The notes beneath the pieces were generated by a model. It searched no databases and was not told the DNA's origin. It saw only the letters and a program-made list of their open reading frames with translations. Below are positions 32,214 to 43,660 of a stretch of DNA of 64,000 bases, in pieces (positions within the stretch are counted from its first letter, which is position 1; each line of letters begins with the position of its first letter). Source of the DNA: Shinisaurus crocodilurus (lineage: Eukaryota > Chordata > Lepidosauria > Squamata > Shinisauridae); NCBI GenBank assembly GCA_021292165.1, contig CM037879.1, positions 241,987,797 to 242,051,796 on the forward strand, read 5' to 3'. The position numbers and the translations under genes are program-made.

Positions 32214-33079
32214 CAGAGGACAAAAGAGGATACAAATTTGTGTCAGTTTTGCGTTAATTTATTTGTATAAATGCAGATTTAGAAAATATTTGAATTTAAA
32301 TGGAAATAGTAAATCTCACCAGAGCTCTGAAGACTGTGACATGGGGACCTGTGTGCCTGCCTTTTCAGTCTGTTGTCCAGGTCTTAACTGTTGATGGGCA
32401 ACTATTCTTATGGTTCTTTATCTTTAAACTGGAATTGGACAGGACAGCGCTTCAAATGGAAGATGCCTCAGAATAGCGGACAGTCCACTGGCAGCCATTC
32501 AAACAGAGAATTGTCCTCTGTAAAAGACGACACATGGCCACTTTAAACCTTGAGGCCTCCAAGCAGGTCTTATGCTGCCTGCCATGATGGAAAAAGATTG
32601 GGTTTCAGACAGAGCTGTTATGGAATCAGGTGAGTGCCCCTTGAGTTCTCCAGTAGTTACAGCCTTGCCTGAACTCAGACTCTGCTAGTAAACTATGTCA
32701 TTTTCTAGCATTCAGTGACAGCTCTGGGAACACCCTAAAACAGACCATAGAATATTGGCATATATATATGTATTACATAATTAAGAGAGATATTTGTTGT
32801 TGGGATTTTGAAAATCAAACCCAACAGCATGGGGATCATTAAACGGTTATGCCTTGCTTTTATGATATTTATTATGATGTTGTAATATGAAGATGGAAAA
32901 CTAGGATGCCACAAGTATTTAATTCCGTGGCTCCAATGCAATTATCACATAATCACTGTTACAAGTAAGTGTTCCAAAAAAAAATTTTTTTTTAAGGAAA
33001 AAAAAAAAGCAGGAAAAAGTGGCGATCTAAATGCAAAACATGTTTTGAAATGAAACCAATGTAATGGAAGTCCAGAATG
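32214..33079. other. Unclassified stretch
   Basis: No gene recognised. An A/T homopolymer cluster lies at about 32977-33008. Confidence 0.45.
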
Positions 33080-33662
33080 ACTTTAGGTCACCTAAAAAGA
33101 GTATTGTAGAATTGGAAATAGTGCAGCAAAGAGCAACTAGAATGATCAAGGGGATGGAACAACTCCCTTATGAGGAAAGCTTACAACATCTGGAACTGTT
33201 TAGCTTAGAAAAGAGGCAAGTAAGGGAGGGGACATGTTAGAGGTGTAAAAAATTATACATGCTGTGAAGAAAGTGGAGAGGGAGACATTTTTTCTCCCTC
33301 TCTCATAATACTGGAACCTGGGGTCATCCCATGAAGCTGATTGGTGAGAGATTCAGGACAGATATAAGGAAGTACTTCACACAGCACATAGTTAAACTAT
33401 GGAATTCACTTCTACAAGATGAATTGGACAAATTCTGGAGAAGAAGGCTATCAATGGCTACTGGTCCTGATGGCTATATCCTACCTCCAGTATCGGAGGC
33501 AGTATGCTTATGTATACCAGTTGCTGGGGAACATTGGTGGGAGGGTTCTGTTGCACTCATGTCCTGCTTATGGGTTTCACATGGGCAGCTGCTGGTTGAA
33601 CACAGAATGATGGACTAGATGGACCTTGGTCTGATCCAGCATGGCTGCTCTTATGTTCTTTC
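33080..33662 (+). pseudogene. CR1 LINE C-terminus and 3' UTR
   Basis: Encodes, with breaks, ELEIVQQRATRMIKGMEQLPYEE, a diagnostic CR1 block, then EKRQVRE before an early stop. The rest continues as 'ttaaactatggaattcactt' and ends in the CR1 3' UTR 'ggtctgatccagcatggct' with a 'cttatgttcttt' terminus. 5' truncated. Confidence 0.82.
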
Positions 33663-34300
33663 GTCAGTGCTTTTGAATGATGAATAATAGCTTGGAAAGA
33701 TGGAACAAGCGCATTTGATGCTCAATAATGCAAGCAATAATGCATTGTTGAATAACAATGCTAAATATCAGTGGAAATTCAGGAAGAATAAAAATCCTAT
33801 TCATGTGACAACCTCGTATTATGATTTTGAGATAACTATACTGATCATGCAGTGACAATGCTTACAAAGGTATAACTGTTAATAAAAATAAATGGGGAAT
33901 TTTTGTTTATCACCGAGCAAAATGCATTCTCAGCTTCAGGAAAAAGAAGATGAAAAATAAGAGTGAGAAGAGGGGTTGGCACAATTTCTGTGGGGGTGGG
34001 GGAATACATAATTTGTCCATTGAATACACAAAAGCCCAAAATAAAGTCTGACCCTCCAGAAGATTCTTGAAATTGAAATGTGACTGTTTGCTTGACTTCG
34101 AACAAGCCATTTTGACCTCACAGTACAGGCTGTAATGGAAAGGTGCTGGCATTAACTGGAAAAGTAGACTAAGAAGAAATATTCTTCCCTCAATAATCTC
34201 TGGATTGCTGCTAACTATATTCCCTTGAATGTAAAATTAAATACAAGTCAGAGAAACTATCTTTGAAACTGGGTAAACTGCAACAAATGACGAGCTGTTT
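33663..34300. other. Unclassified stretch
   Basis: No gene or repeat recognised. Confidence 0.45.
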
Positions 34301-34682
34301 CAGGAGCGGTGCAGGGCAGTTTGGCGCCCCAGGCGAAATAATATTTAGCACCCCCCCTCTCCAAAGCAGCAAAAAAAAAAAAAACCCTGCGCCGCAACCA
34401 CCAACCTACCTTCCCCCCCGCCCTGGCTGTGGCGGCTGCTGCTGCTGCTGCCGCCTCCTCCTCCTCCTCCTGAAGTGACGCGACGCGACGGGACCCCCGC
34501 GCTGTTTTTTGCCGGGGAAACCATGGCAACAGGGCTGTTTAAGCCCTGTTTCCCTGGTTCCTCCCGCCAAAACAACGCAGGGCGGGGCTCCGGAAGCGAC
34601 GCGACGCGGAGAAGGTAGGTGACGGGGGGTGGCGATGGCGGCAGGAGGCGCATCTAGGGATGTCCATTTGCACATCCCTAGA
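34301..34682. mobile_element. GC-rich palindromic composite, hAT-like relative
   Basis: 34485-34600 holds the same palindrome type as 17441-17547 ('aaccatggcaacagggctg' against 'aagccctgtttccctggtt'). The right edge 34655-34682 is a self-complementary TAGGGATGT...ACATCCCTA motif, the terminal motif of this family. 34432-34472 is a (GCT)n/(CCT)n run, and 34367-34383 is an A run. The left part ('gcagtttggcgccccaggcg') may belong to another repeat. No duplication found. Confidence 0.45.
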
Positions 34683-34788
34683 CTGGTGATAAATGTGAGT
34701 GTATCTTTAAGAAGCCCACTTCCTTGCCCTCCTGATTCTCTCTGGGTATCTCTCCCTTCCCTCATCTCCCCCTCCCTTTCATTGTTTG

Positions 34789-34796
34789 TCATAGGC
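34789..34796. repeat. 8-bp hAT target duplication, left
   Basis: tcataggc, repeated exactly at 35231-35238. Confidence 0.92.
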
Positions 34797-35230
34797 CAGT
34801 GATGGCGAACCTATGGCACGCGTGCCTCAGCTGGCACGCAGGGACCTCTCTGTGGGCACTCGAGCCATTGGTCGCCAGATCGCGAAAAGACCATCCCCTT
34901 CTGCATTCAGCGTTGGGTTTGCATAGTAACTCTTCTCCACTCATTCCTCGCTGGCCTCCACAGGCAGGCACACTCCAACATCTCCACCCCTAGAAGCGGA
35001 CTGCGCAGGCACCCAGCCCTCCTTCTAACTGAACAGACAGCTCAGAAGCACAGCGCGCCCGCGCCCGAATCTTTGCGCGCCCGGTGAAGAGCCATGCCCT
35101 GAGACAGAGCGGGGCGCGATTAGCTAGTGCCCCCTCCTCCTTCTTGCCAAATTTAAGGCACTTTGAAATAAATAAGTTGGTTTTGTGTTGCAGTTTGGGC
35201 CCTCGGGCACAAAAAGGTTCGCCATCACTG
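34797..35230. mobile_element. hAT non-autonomous element (434 bp)
   Basis: Perfect 16-bp inverted ends CAGTGATGGCGAACCT and AGGTTCGCCATCACTG, with an exact 8-bp target duplication (tcataggc). The interior is GC-rich with 'ggcacgcgtgcc' near the left end and no transposase. The perfect ends and duplication point to a relatively recent insertion. It is an internal-deletion type derivative of a hAT whose ends resemble those of a widespread vertebrate family. Confidence 0.95.
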
Positions 35231-35238
35231 TCATAGGC
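35231..35238. repeat. 8-bp hAT target duplication, right
   Basis: tcataggc, matching 34789-34796. Confidence 0.92.
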
Positions 35239-35246
35239 TGTTATCC

Positions 35247-35333
35247 TATCCTACACACACCTATCTATGTCATGATGAGTATGCTCCATTGAACACAGTG
35301 GGACTTATTTGCATGTACATATGTCAAGAAACC
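35247..35333. mobile_element. Class-i short palindromic repeat
   Basis: 'atcctacacacacctatct' and 'ttgaacacagtgggacttat' are family signatures; the right end is eroded. Confidence 0.5.
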
Positions 35334-35748
35334 CATTTTCTTTTTGAGTTTCAACTGCATGTAAAAACTCCATTTCATGAAGATGGGCCTGCATGCACTC
35401 ATTAAGCCACCTGTGTGCATTATGGCATGCTACTTTAGTCTCCAGGCACTTCAAGGCCAGAGTTGGACTCTTGCCAAATTAGACTGCATGATTTCAGCTG
35501 AGCTGCTTTGAAAACTTTCCACACACACCCCTCTCCTGAGTCCTGAAAGCCTGAAGAAATTATTCAGCCAGCTAGGGATTGGCTAAGGAAACTCACCTCA
35601 CAATTTGTCAAAGGCTTGTGGGTATCAAGAAAGAGGGGCTAACACTGGTCTTTGTCATTGGTTTCATCTTTGGTTTTGTCTTCGTCTTCATGCTTCAACT
35701 TGCTTTTGGGCTTGTGAATCTCTGGAGGCCCTGTCCTACTGTAAGACC
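35334..35748. other. Unclassified stretch
   Basis: An open frame from 35579 has a hydrophobic run (LVFVIGFIFGFVFVFMLQLA). It is T-rich sequence with no family signature and it runs into a repeat fragment, so I do not call it a gene. Confidence 0.4.
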
Positions 35749-35883
35749 CATCATCTTGGTGGCACTGGTCTCCTCCACTCTCCGCCCCCTGGCACTCCCA
35801 CTAAATCCTTTCTCCGAGGTCACTTTTGAGACCTCGGAGAAGCAGCCAACATGGTTCTTTCTGGGGGGAGGGGGATCTGAGCA
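35749..35883 (-). mobile_element. Class-iii element fragment, near-identical to 31899-32033
   Basis: 135 bp differ by only two bases from 31899-32033, far less than from any other copy in the window. It carries the 'ctccgaggtcacttttgaga' hairpin segment but neither element end. Confidence 0.75.
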
Positions 35884-36729
35884 ACGTATAAGGCAGATTT
35901 AGGTATCCTTTGTTATTTTTTGCCTGAAGTGTTGCTTCCAACGGTTGCTCTGATTTTTTAGTATGCGTTTTATTTTATTTCCCCCCCCCTTCCTCCACTG
36001 TAAATAAACTTCAAGTGTTGTGCGTGCTTCTTTCCAATTAAGCCTCAGTACTAAATTCAGAGCCTTCTGCTTGGTTTTGCTACTGCTTGAAGTTTCAGGC
36101 CTAGGGCTTGAAATAGAGGGTGCTGGCTTGGTCCCTTATTTCTGAAGTAGGAGTGTCCTGTAAGGTCTCAGAGTCCCCTGGCTCAGGCTGAGGTGGACAT
36201 AAGGGGTGGTGGTAGCCTACTTGGGTAATTGTTGGTCCTGCCTACATTGTCAAGAGAAAGTGCAACTCCTCCCCTTCACAATACATATATAGAATTGTGC
36301 TGTCAATCAGCCATGTTCTAGCTGTGTAGCCGTTGCAATGTAGCCTGTTGTGTTGGCAAAAGCTTGGTGCTTCTGCCTCATCCCTGACTTTGTGGACAAC
36401 CCTTGAGGGGGTGAAACTATGAAACTACATAGTTGTGTATGCCCTCTGTGGAGGTGTCGGTGTCGGTGGCAACGGCAATGATGACTGGATACATACAGGA
36501 TTGTGTCCTAGAGCAGTCTGTTTTCCATCAGAAAAGCTACCTGAGGAGACGGGAGAGTTTGTGTGGGTCCAAGAATTAAGCAGACTTCCTGGGAAGCCCT
36601 TGCATTATTCAGGCCTAGTTGCCTGAAGGCTGGTGAATCGGCTGTGCTATTGCGTCCCCTTAACAAAACATAATAAATTAGATAGGGTGAATTAATTTCT
36701 ATTTACGCTGTCGAACAAGGATGAGGAAC
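35884..36729. other. Unclassified stretch, possible retroelement tail
   Basis: Contains 'ctgtaaataaacttcaagtg', a polyadenylation-like signal followed by a GT-rich stretch at about 35998-36028. Otherwise unrecognised. Confidence 0.3.
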
Positions 36730-38290
36730 ATTTATTTTATTTTTTATTTGATTTGTAAATTGCCTTTCTACCAGAAAATGGTACTCAAGGTGGGTTACAG
36801 CAGGCCCAATTAAAATTGATTAAAACAATACATTAAAATACAATAAAAACATAACAATTACAGAATAAAAAATAAAAAAGTAGCACCCAAGCAAATAGAC
36901 TCACAGGCCAAAGGCTTTCTTGTCCTTTGCCTGCCAGCAGAACAGCAGAGAGGGAGCAACCCTAGCCTCCCTTGCTCGGGAGTTCCACAGCCTAGGAGTG
37001 GCCACCAAAAAGTCTCTCTCCCAGGTTGCCACCAAAAGTGCCTCTTAAAGTGGTGGTCTCAAAAGAAGGGCCTCTTCAGAAGATCTTAAGAACCAGGTAG
37101 CCTCTCCAGAAGATCTTCCACGTAGCCTGGTTACAAGCTGTATATCAGGTGACAGACTGGTAGCCAGTAAAGCTGCTGTAACAAGGGAGCCATGTGCTCC
37201 CTGTAACCAGCCCATCAACAATCTGGCTGCAGCATCTGGACCACATGAAGTTTCAAAGGCAGCCCCGGGGAGTGTAACCCAATCCAGCACAGGTTGAATC
37301 CCTGTTCCCTGATGTGCCTTTTGACTAACCAAAACTACCTCTGTCTTGTTTGGATTAAGCTTCAATTTGCTTATCGTCATCCAGTCCATTAGCGACATCA
37401 GGCACCAATTTAGAACTAGAACCGATTCCTGGGATTTAGATGGAAAGGAGAGAGAGAGTTGGCTGTCATCAGCATGCTGGTGGCACTGAACCCCAAAAGT
37501 CCAGACAATCTCTCCCAGTGGTTTCATGTATATGTTAAATAGTATGGGGGCTAAGATGAACCCTAGGGGTCACAGCAGGGCCGGTGCTACCATTAGGCCA
37601 ACTAGGGGGAGCAGGGCTAAAGAGGCGCCAGAAACGCCTTGAAAAAAAATACAGCGCTCTCAAGTGGGAAGGGGGGGCGCCAAATATCTGATCTTGCCTA
37701 GGGCACCAAACTGCCTTGCACCAGTCCTGATCACAAGCTAACAGGCCAACAGCCACAGCATCGAACAGGAATCTCCTAGCACCACCTTCTGAGATTGCCC
37801 CTCCAAGAAGGACCAGAGCCACCATGACAGTGCCTCCCAGTCCCACCTCAACAGATGCCTCAGAAGGATATCATGGTTGATGATATCAAAAGCAGCTGAA
37901 AGCTCCAGCAGAATTAGCAGGGACACACTCCACCTGTCCAGTTCCCAGTGCAGATCATTCACCAAGGCAACCAAAGCAGTCTCTGTCCCATAACCAGGCC
38001 TGAAGCTGGATTGAAATGCATCTAGATAATCTGTCTCATCCAGAAATCCCCTGAAGCCTAGAGGCCACCACACACTTCAGCACCTCCTTGTCCAAGAATG
38101 GAGTATTGCAGACCTGTCAGAAATCATCCTGTACAGTGGGTTTCAGAGAGGGTGTTTTTAAAAAACAAACAAAACAAAAACAAAAACCAAAGGTCTTATC
38201 TCCACCTCCTTTAGGCAAGATGGAATCACACCTTGCCATAAAAAGGCTGTCACCATCGCCCTTACCCATTCAGCCAGTCATCCCCTAGCC
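36730..38290 (-). pseudogene. L2-clade LINE, decayed
   Basis: Minus-strand remnant of about 1.5 kb. From 5' to 3' it encodes FLDETDYLDAFQSSFRPGYG, a degraded catalytic block LLELSAAFDIINHDILL (38073-37738), then HADDSQL in place of YADD (about 37460), and MDWMTISKLKLNPNKTEVVLV. It has internal deletions after 37260, several frameshifts and an hAT-like insertion at 37576-37729. The 3' end at 36730-36870 is A/T-rich. Confidence 0.8.
37576..37729. mobile_element. hAT-like MITE inside L2 remnant
   Basis: Ends CAGGGCCGGTGC and GCACCAGTCCTG are inverted with one mismatch. The sequence interrupts the L2 frame. Flanks ggtcacag and atcacaag share TCACA only out of register, so the target duplication is uncertain. 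Confidence 0.65.
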
Positions 38291-38322
38291 CCCGGATGCT
38301 TTTATAAACCAGGAAAGGCAAG

Positions 38323-38440
38323 GGTCCAGCACACAAGTGGAACATGTGGTCTTCCAGATGTTGCTGCACTGGCCATGCTGGTTAGGGTTGATGGGACATG
38401 CAGTCCACCAATACCTGGAGGGTCACATGTTCCCTTATAG
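38323..38440. mobile_element. hAT MITE fragment, decayed
   Basis: 'gaacatgtggtcttccagat' and 'acctggagggtcacatgttc' are inverted relatives, as in the palindromic MITEs at 28680 and 46254. Confidence 0.55.
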
Positions 38441-41063
38441 AAGCAAAGCCCACATCTGCTTTGTAGGAAATAAATATTCATAGAATCCCCGTAATCCACA
38501 GGAATAAGTGTTCTCATTTCAATGAACTTTGGTCATTCAAATTAATGTACACAATCCTTAATATTTCAAATATAAAAACAAACCTTAATGGTCCTTATAC
38601 TTGAAATATCATCATTCGAATATAATAAACACCTACATTTATCACCTCGGGGGTAGATAGGCCTCTCTAGCTCTTGGCATGGTGATGCTGAAACATTAAG
38701 TACAGATCAAGGTCAGCTAGGAAAGTTTCACTCCATTAACATTTCTGCCTATTTCGTTCTTATGCCTGAAGGGCCCTCCAACATCCAGCAGTCAACATAA
38801 GGCATAATCCATGAAGCACTGTTATGCAACTTCTATTTGTTTCACTAGGTCCACATAAAGGGCAGATTAACAGCATAACCATATCGTCTATTTTATTTGC
38901 CTGTTGTCTTCATAATTGTTGTTATATGTCTGTGCACTCAGAGCCTCAGAAATACTAGACATTAAGGATCAAACTACACATTACTTGAAGTAATGCTTGG
39001 ATCCATACAGCATTGTGCCTTGGATCAACCAGTTTTCCATTAGAAAAAATGCACACATGCGCGCACACACTCCTCTATGGCACATACCACTCAAAAGTAA
39101 GTGCCGGGGAGCCAATTCAGATTGGTACCCTGGTGTAGGAAGAAGGGGCATTTTGTGTTTTGCCCCCAGTTGTGTTCTCAGTCTGGATCAGTGCTCCTAT
39201 ACCTGTAATTTTAATTGCCAAAAATGATCTCACGGGAAAAATTGATCATTTTTTGGCAATGTAAAGTCCAAGTGCAGGCTCCAAAATCTGGACCAGGAAC
39301 ATGGTAGGGGACAAAGTGCCCCCCATGCCATGTCCCAATCTGGAGTTTACTTTTCAGTTAAAAGGGGAGGGGAGAATAATATACATAGGTAGTTTGGCTC
39401 TCAGGTTTAAAACTTTGAAGAGTGAACATGGGAGAGTTTCATTATCTCTGATATGACTGAAGTGCTCCCTGATTCCTTTTCCCAAGGTGCTCTGTGTCCT
39501 ACCGGTCCTATAGAAGACCTGGGATGGACTAGCCCTCAATCAGTCTTCTGAAATCCTGGCTAGGATCAAGGACTGGATCTACTGTATCAAACACACTTTC
39601 ATAAATCGGTTCCCATTCACTATGACCCCTTCAGTTTGCATGGAATGTATTATATCAAATATGCCAATGAAGTTAATATACATCAGTGAATCTTCAATGC
39701 ACTCTCAAGGACTCATCTCACTGCAGCTATCAGTTCCAGTTTCAAGACCTCCAATATGCACATAGAGATCATTGACCTATATGCACATTCCTTTGTGCAC
39801 ACAGATCAACTATTTTCACTGGAATAACACACTACATACAGAACTCCCTAGGTGCAAAATGCACAGAATGCGGATCAGGGTGTCAGCATAACCAAACTGG
39901 AAATAGAATTTCCTCTGTTCTTTTTTTAAAAAAGTTCTTCCTACAAAATAGCTGTGTTTGGCTCACTCCCATTTAGCGTTTTCACATCCGACATTGTCAT
40001 TTTATCTAAATGACTACAGTGAACCTTCACAAGATATGGGCAATTTGACTCTATAGTAAATAACCACCTTGCTCTAATATTTTTATAAAATAAAATAAAA
40101 AAAACACAGAGAAAACTAACACTATGCTTGTGTGACAACACAGGCATGATGCTGCATTTTATGAAAATGTACTTGGAAATTTAGAGTATGTGTGCTATGG
40201 ACATTGTAAGCTGGACACACATATCCAACCATGTACAGTACCGTATACAGTACAGTATAAATATATAAATATATCTCCATAAAGAAAGAAATGTGTGATA
40301 AATAAATGTCAAATGAAATAAACAAACAATAAAATCTGCTGAACTAATAAAATTAACAAAAGTGTTAATTCAGTTATCATACAGAACAGCCAGAGTACCC
40401 GAAAAGCTCTCCAGAAGAGATTCACTTTGGTCACTCTGACATCCAAATGTGCCCACAAGCATCTCGCGTGGTGCTCACCGGACTCCCTACCCCTCCTGAT
40501 ATTTATTTTATTTCTTCTTTACAAAATTACACTTTCGTTTTTCTTTTCTTTTTCTTTTCCACACTGGGAGGCTGGCATGTAAAGCAAAGTGCAATCCTCC
40601 TGCATTATCAATATACGGGTTCCAAAGAGTGGTTTTGTGTTTTGGAGCTCACACACCCCACCTCTGCTTTTATTAGGTTCTTGGGCAAGTTGCTTTTCCT
40701 TTAGTCTCACCAATGTTCCTTCTGCGAAATTAGTGTCTTGTGACTGGCCATGGCCGCCATTTTATGAATGGCCAAGCTGCCTCATGACAGCCATTTTGTG
40801 AGAGCACCCACACAATACACGATCAAAACTCCAAATGTGCAACCTGGGCTAGTAGGGAAGGAATGAGATGATCTTCCTTGTGGAGGGAGTTCAACACAGT
40901 TCCAATGCTATAGTAAAGGAGGCTGTAGCCCATGTTATAGCCACCACATGGAGCAGGTTTTCCAAGAAGAATCTGAACATATGGGTAGGCTCAGGTGGCC
41001 GTGGTCCTTAAATAAATTGAACATTACATACATTTTTAAAAAAATGTCCCTTAAAAGATCAGC
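38441..41063. other. Unclassified stretch
   Basis: About 2.6 kb without a recognised gene. A T-rich tract lies at about 40540-40560. 'aaggatcaaactacacatta' near 38964 and following may be an eroded repeat end. Confidence 0.4.
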
Positions 41064-41202
41064 ATAGGGTGCAATCCTATGCATGTTTGGGAAGAAAAAA
41101 GTCCTACAACTCCCAGCATTCCCCAGCCAGTATGGCTGGCTGGGGGATGCTGGGAGTTATAGGACCTTTTTTTGTCTAAACATGCATAGGATTGCACTCT
41201 TA
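41064..41202. mobile_element. Harbinger-like hairpin element, class ii (133 bp)
   Basis: Element 41067-41199. Ends GGGTGCAATCCTATGCATG and CATGCATAGGATTGCACTC. Flanks ATA (41064-41066) and TTA (41200-41202), one mismatch from a perfect 3-bp duplication. The inner hairpin 'ccccagccagtatggctggc' is longer than in the 29409 copy. Confidence 0.78.
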
Positions 41203-41837
41203 AAGTGTAAGCTGGGTGCAAATCACCATGTACCCAAACTGACACAGAAAACAGCAAGCTTATTTAACACTCACTGCTGTTGCTGCTGTGAAATAAATCC
41301 ACAGGGCAATTTCATTCTCCCTGCTGAAAACAAAATTGGTTCTTTCAGCAACAAATTGACTGTATATTTAAGAAAACAAAAGAAATCCCATAATATATTG
41401 TGTATACATTTAAATGTAAAATGAAATAAAGACTCTCACAGGCAGTTGGCACATTTTAAAAAGGAACATTAAAAAAAAACCACCTTGCTTTAGAAGCACT
41501 TTGGAGCAACGTGGCACCTGCTTGGTTTGAGATCTTGAGAAACAAAGTCGGTTGACAGATTTTACAGAAGCAGTTTTCCCTTGTTCAAGAAAAGCCTCAT
41601 CATCTGATTTAATGATGCTGTCACAACAGCAAATAAAAAGGGTCACCACAACCATTAGTACCACTGAATGCCCTAGATAATTTATTATTCCTAGTGGTAG
41701 GATCCCATATCAGTGCCAAAGATTATTTTATCAGTGGCTCTCAATAAACAGAAGTGCATTGGTTCTGTTGCCATCTCTCTCATCCTATGACCTACCTTGA
41801 GATGCCACACCTTTATAAAGGTAGAATGGCCCAGGAT

Positions 41838-41904
41838 AGACAGACAGACACACAGGCAGACACACACACACAGAGAGACAGACACACACAGAGACAGACA
41901 GACA
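41838..41904. repeat. GACA/CA compound microsatellite
   Basis: Alternating gaca and (ca)n units, directly abutting the left end of a foldback element. Confidence 0.85.
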
Positions 41905-42347
41905 ATGGCCCAGTTTGCACATAACAGTAAGCCCTGACTGTCAAGGAAACCCTGACTTATCATTTACAAGAAGAATGCTTGTTTGCACTGTCTGATCACT
42001 CCCACAGCAAGCGGGAGCAGCTAAACAACACGCGGACCTTGCATCTGATTTGTTTAGCATTACATGTGGACTGGGAACTAGTGATCTGTCTCTCTCCAAC
42101 AACCCAGAGTCATAAGCCATGGTTTGTTGTTGGCTTATGACTGGCTTGTCAAGGGAGAGACAAGCCAGAGTTCCTGGTTTGCACATAATGCTAAGCAAGC
42201 TATGGATGGAAGATCTGTGGTTTGTTTAGATCCTCTCGCTTGCAGTGGGAATGATCGGGCAGTGTACATGAGCATGCTGCTCATAAACTCTATAAGCCAG
42301 GGTATTCCTGGAAACCTGATTTATCATGACAGGCAAACTAAGCCAAT
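41904..42347. mobile_element. Long-armed foldback element (438 bp)
   Basis: 41907-42344 is almost entirely an imperfect inverted repeat with two arms of about 205 bp around 42125. Left GGCCCAGTTTGCACATAAC pairs with right 'tgacaggcaaactaagcc'. Left 'ctgatcactcccacagcaag' pairs with right 'cttgcagtgggaatgatcgg'. Left 'agtcataagccatggtttg' pairs with 'ggcttatgactgg'. AAT flanks both ends (41904-41906, 42345-42347). There is no coding capacity. The superfamily is not recognised. Confidence 0.7.
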
Positions 42348-42373
42348 GTGTTCAATAACAGGAAATCCATTTA

Positions 42374-42456
42374 GGCTGCAATCCTATACACACCTATCTG
42401 GGAATAAGGCCAATGAACCCAATGGACTTACTTCTGAGTGACATGTAGAGGATGTG
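42374..42456. mobile_element. Class-i short palindromic repeat
   Basis: Starts GGCTGCAATCCTATACACAC after a TTA; the centre is 'caatgaacccaatggactta'. The right end is eroded. Confidence 0.6.
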
Positions 42457-43212
42457 GCGCTGCCAGTTTCCCATGGCAAAGCCAACCACAGAAGCCATGG
42501 CCTTAGCGATGACAGATATCCCCAGGTACAAAATCTGTACAATTTTCGCTTTCTTCCATCCCTGAATCATAACATTTTCATGTGCTGTAGTCCAGGATTG
42601 AAGCTCAGGACATGTGCTATATGAATGATGGTTTGTTTGAACAGGATAATTCACCTAATATGTGCCATTCTTCCTATTCCCAAAAGGGGTGGAAGGTTAT
42701 GAATATTAGTAGGGATGTATGAGAATTCCATTTGGGAGGTGAAAACTTGGCAGAGCTTTCTGGTTTGGCCATGTGGATTTTGTTCCGTCCCCCCCCCCAC
42801 ACACGCACACACACTGGCATCAACTCAATCTGTAGGCTAGCAAGTCAAGCCAGTATGCAGATTCCGTTTTTTGTTTTAATGGTGGCAATTTGTGCAATTT
42901 TTAGGTGGGGGGGGTATCTTGACATTTGTGCAAATGGTGTCATAATTTTTTTTAATTGTCTTTTTTTTTTTAATTGGTGATCTTGCTCAAGTGTGCATCA
43001 TTGCAAGTTCACCTGTCCAGTGTGTAGCCCTGCAGAGGCATAATCCCCTCTTGTAAAAAGCTTTGTCAGTTTCATGTGCTCCACACACTACTTTGTTTAG
43101 CCCAGCAGAGCCATATTCCATACTTGTCAATTTTCCCACCACCACTTCCCTGGGGAAGTGCCAAAGTGGAGGATGAAATTGACAAGCTTCCCCTGAATTT
43201 GAAATAAATATA
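42457..43212. other. Unclassified stretch
   Basis: A (CA)n-like run at about 42800-42814 and T/A homopolymers at about 42945-42975; no gene. Confidence 0.4.
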
Positions 43213-43660
43213 TGAGGGTGCAATCCTATGTCCCTCCGACCTTGTCTGGGGAGACATAGGATTGGGGCTGGAAGCCCCTGTGACCTCAGAAATCTTTTCT
43301 GAGTTTGCAGTGCTGCAGAGTGCTGTCCCCCCCCCACCTCGTAGCCAGCACAGTTCTTTCTGCACTGGCAGGGAACCAAAGATAGTCTTCCGTCTTCGGC
43401 TTCTGTGGGGGGGCATTCCTGGGGGCAGGAAGGGGAGGAGCAAGGCACCGCTGGATTCCGAGGAATCCAGGCAAGTGCCTCAGCCTCTCCTCCTCGCAAA
43501 GAGAGGGAAAACATCTAGACAGCCAAAATTGGCCATCTATATGTTTTTGAGGGGAGGGAGGAAGATATCCTATCTGCCACATTCCTCCCGCCCTGCATTG
43601 GATGCCCGCCATCTTCCAGGTTCGGTGGGTTGAGGGCACTCTCACAGGATTGCGCTATGA
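43213..43660 (+). mobile_element. Harbinger-like TIR element, class iii
   Basis: Element 43216-43657. Left end GGGTGCAATCCTATGTCCC, right end 'caggattgcgcta', flanked by TGA on both sides (43213-43215, 43658-43660). It shares 'cacagttctttctgcactgg' with its relatives. Long open frames across it on both strands are incidental. Confidence 0.7.

Noticed and set aside
34257..34792. Several overlapping open frames with poly-Ala and poly-Ser runs
   Set aside because: They arise from a GCT/CCT triplet run and a GC-rich palindrome, not from a gene.
35579..35902. Frame with a hydrophobic run like a membrane segment
   Set aside because: The run comes from T-rich DNA and the frame continues into a repeat fragment shared with 31899. 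No start context or domain supports a gene.
41838..41904. CRISPR-like or satellite array
   Set aside because: It is a compound GACA/CA microsatellite without spacers.
43072..43645. Open frames of about 120-175 codons on both strands
   Set aside because: They lie over a TIR element of class iii; no motif, and both strands are open in several frames.
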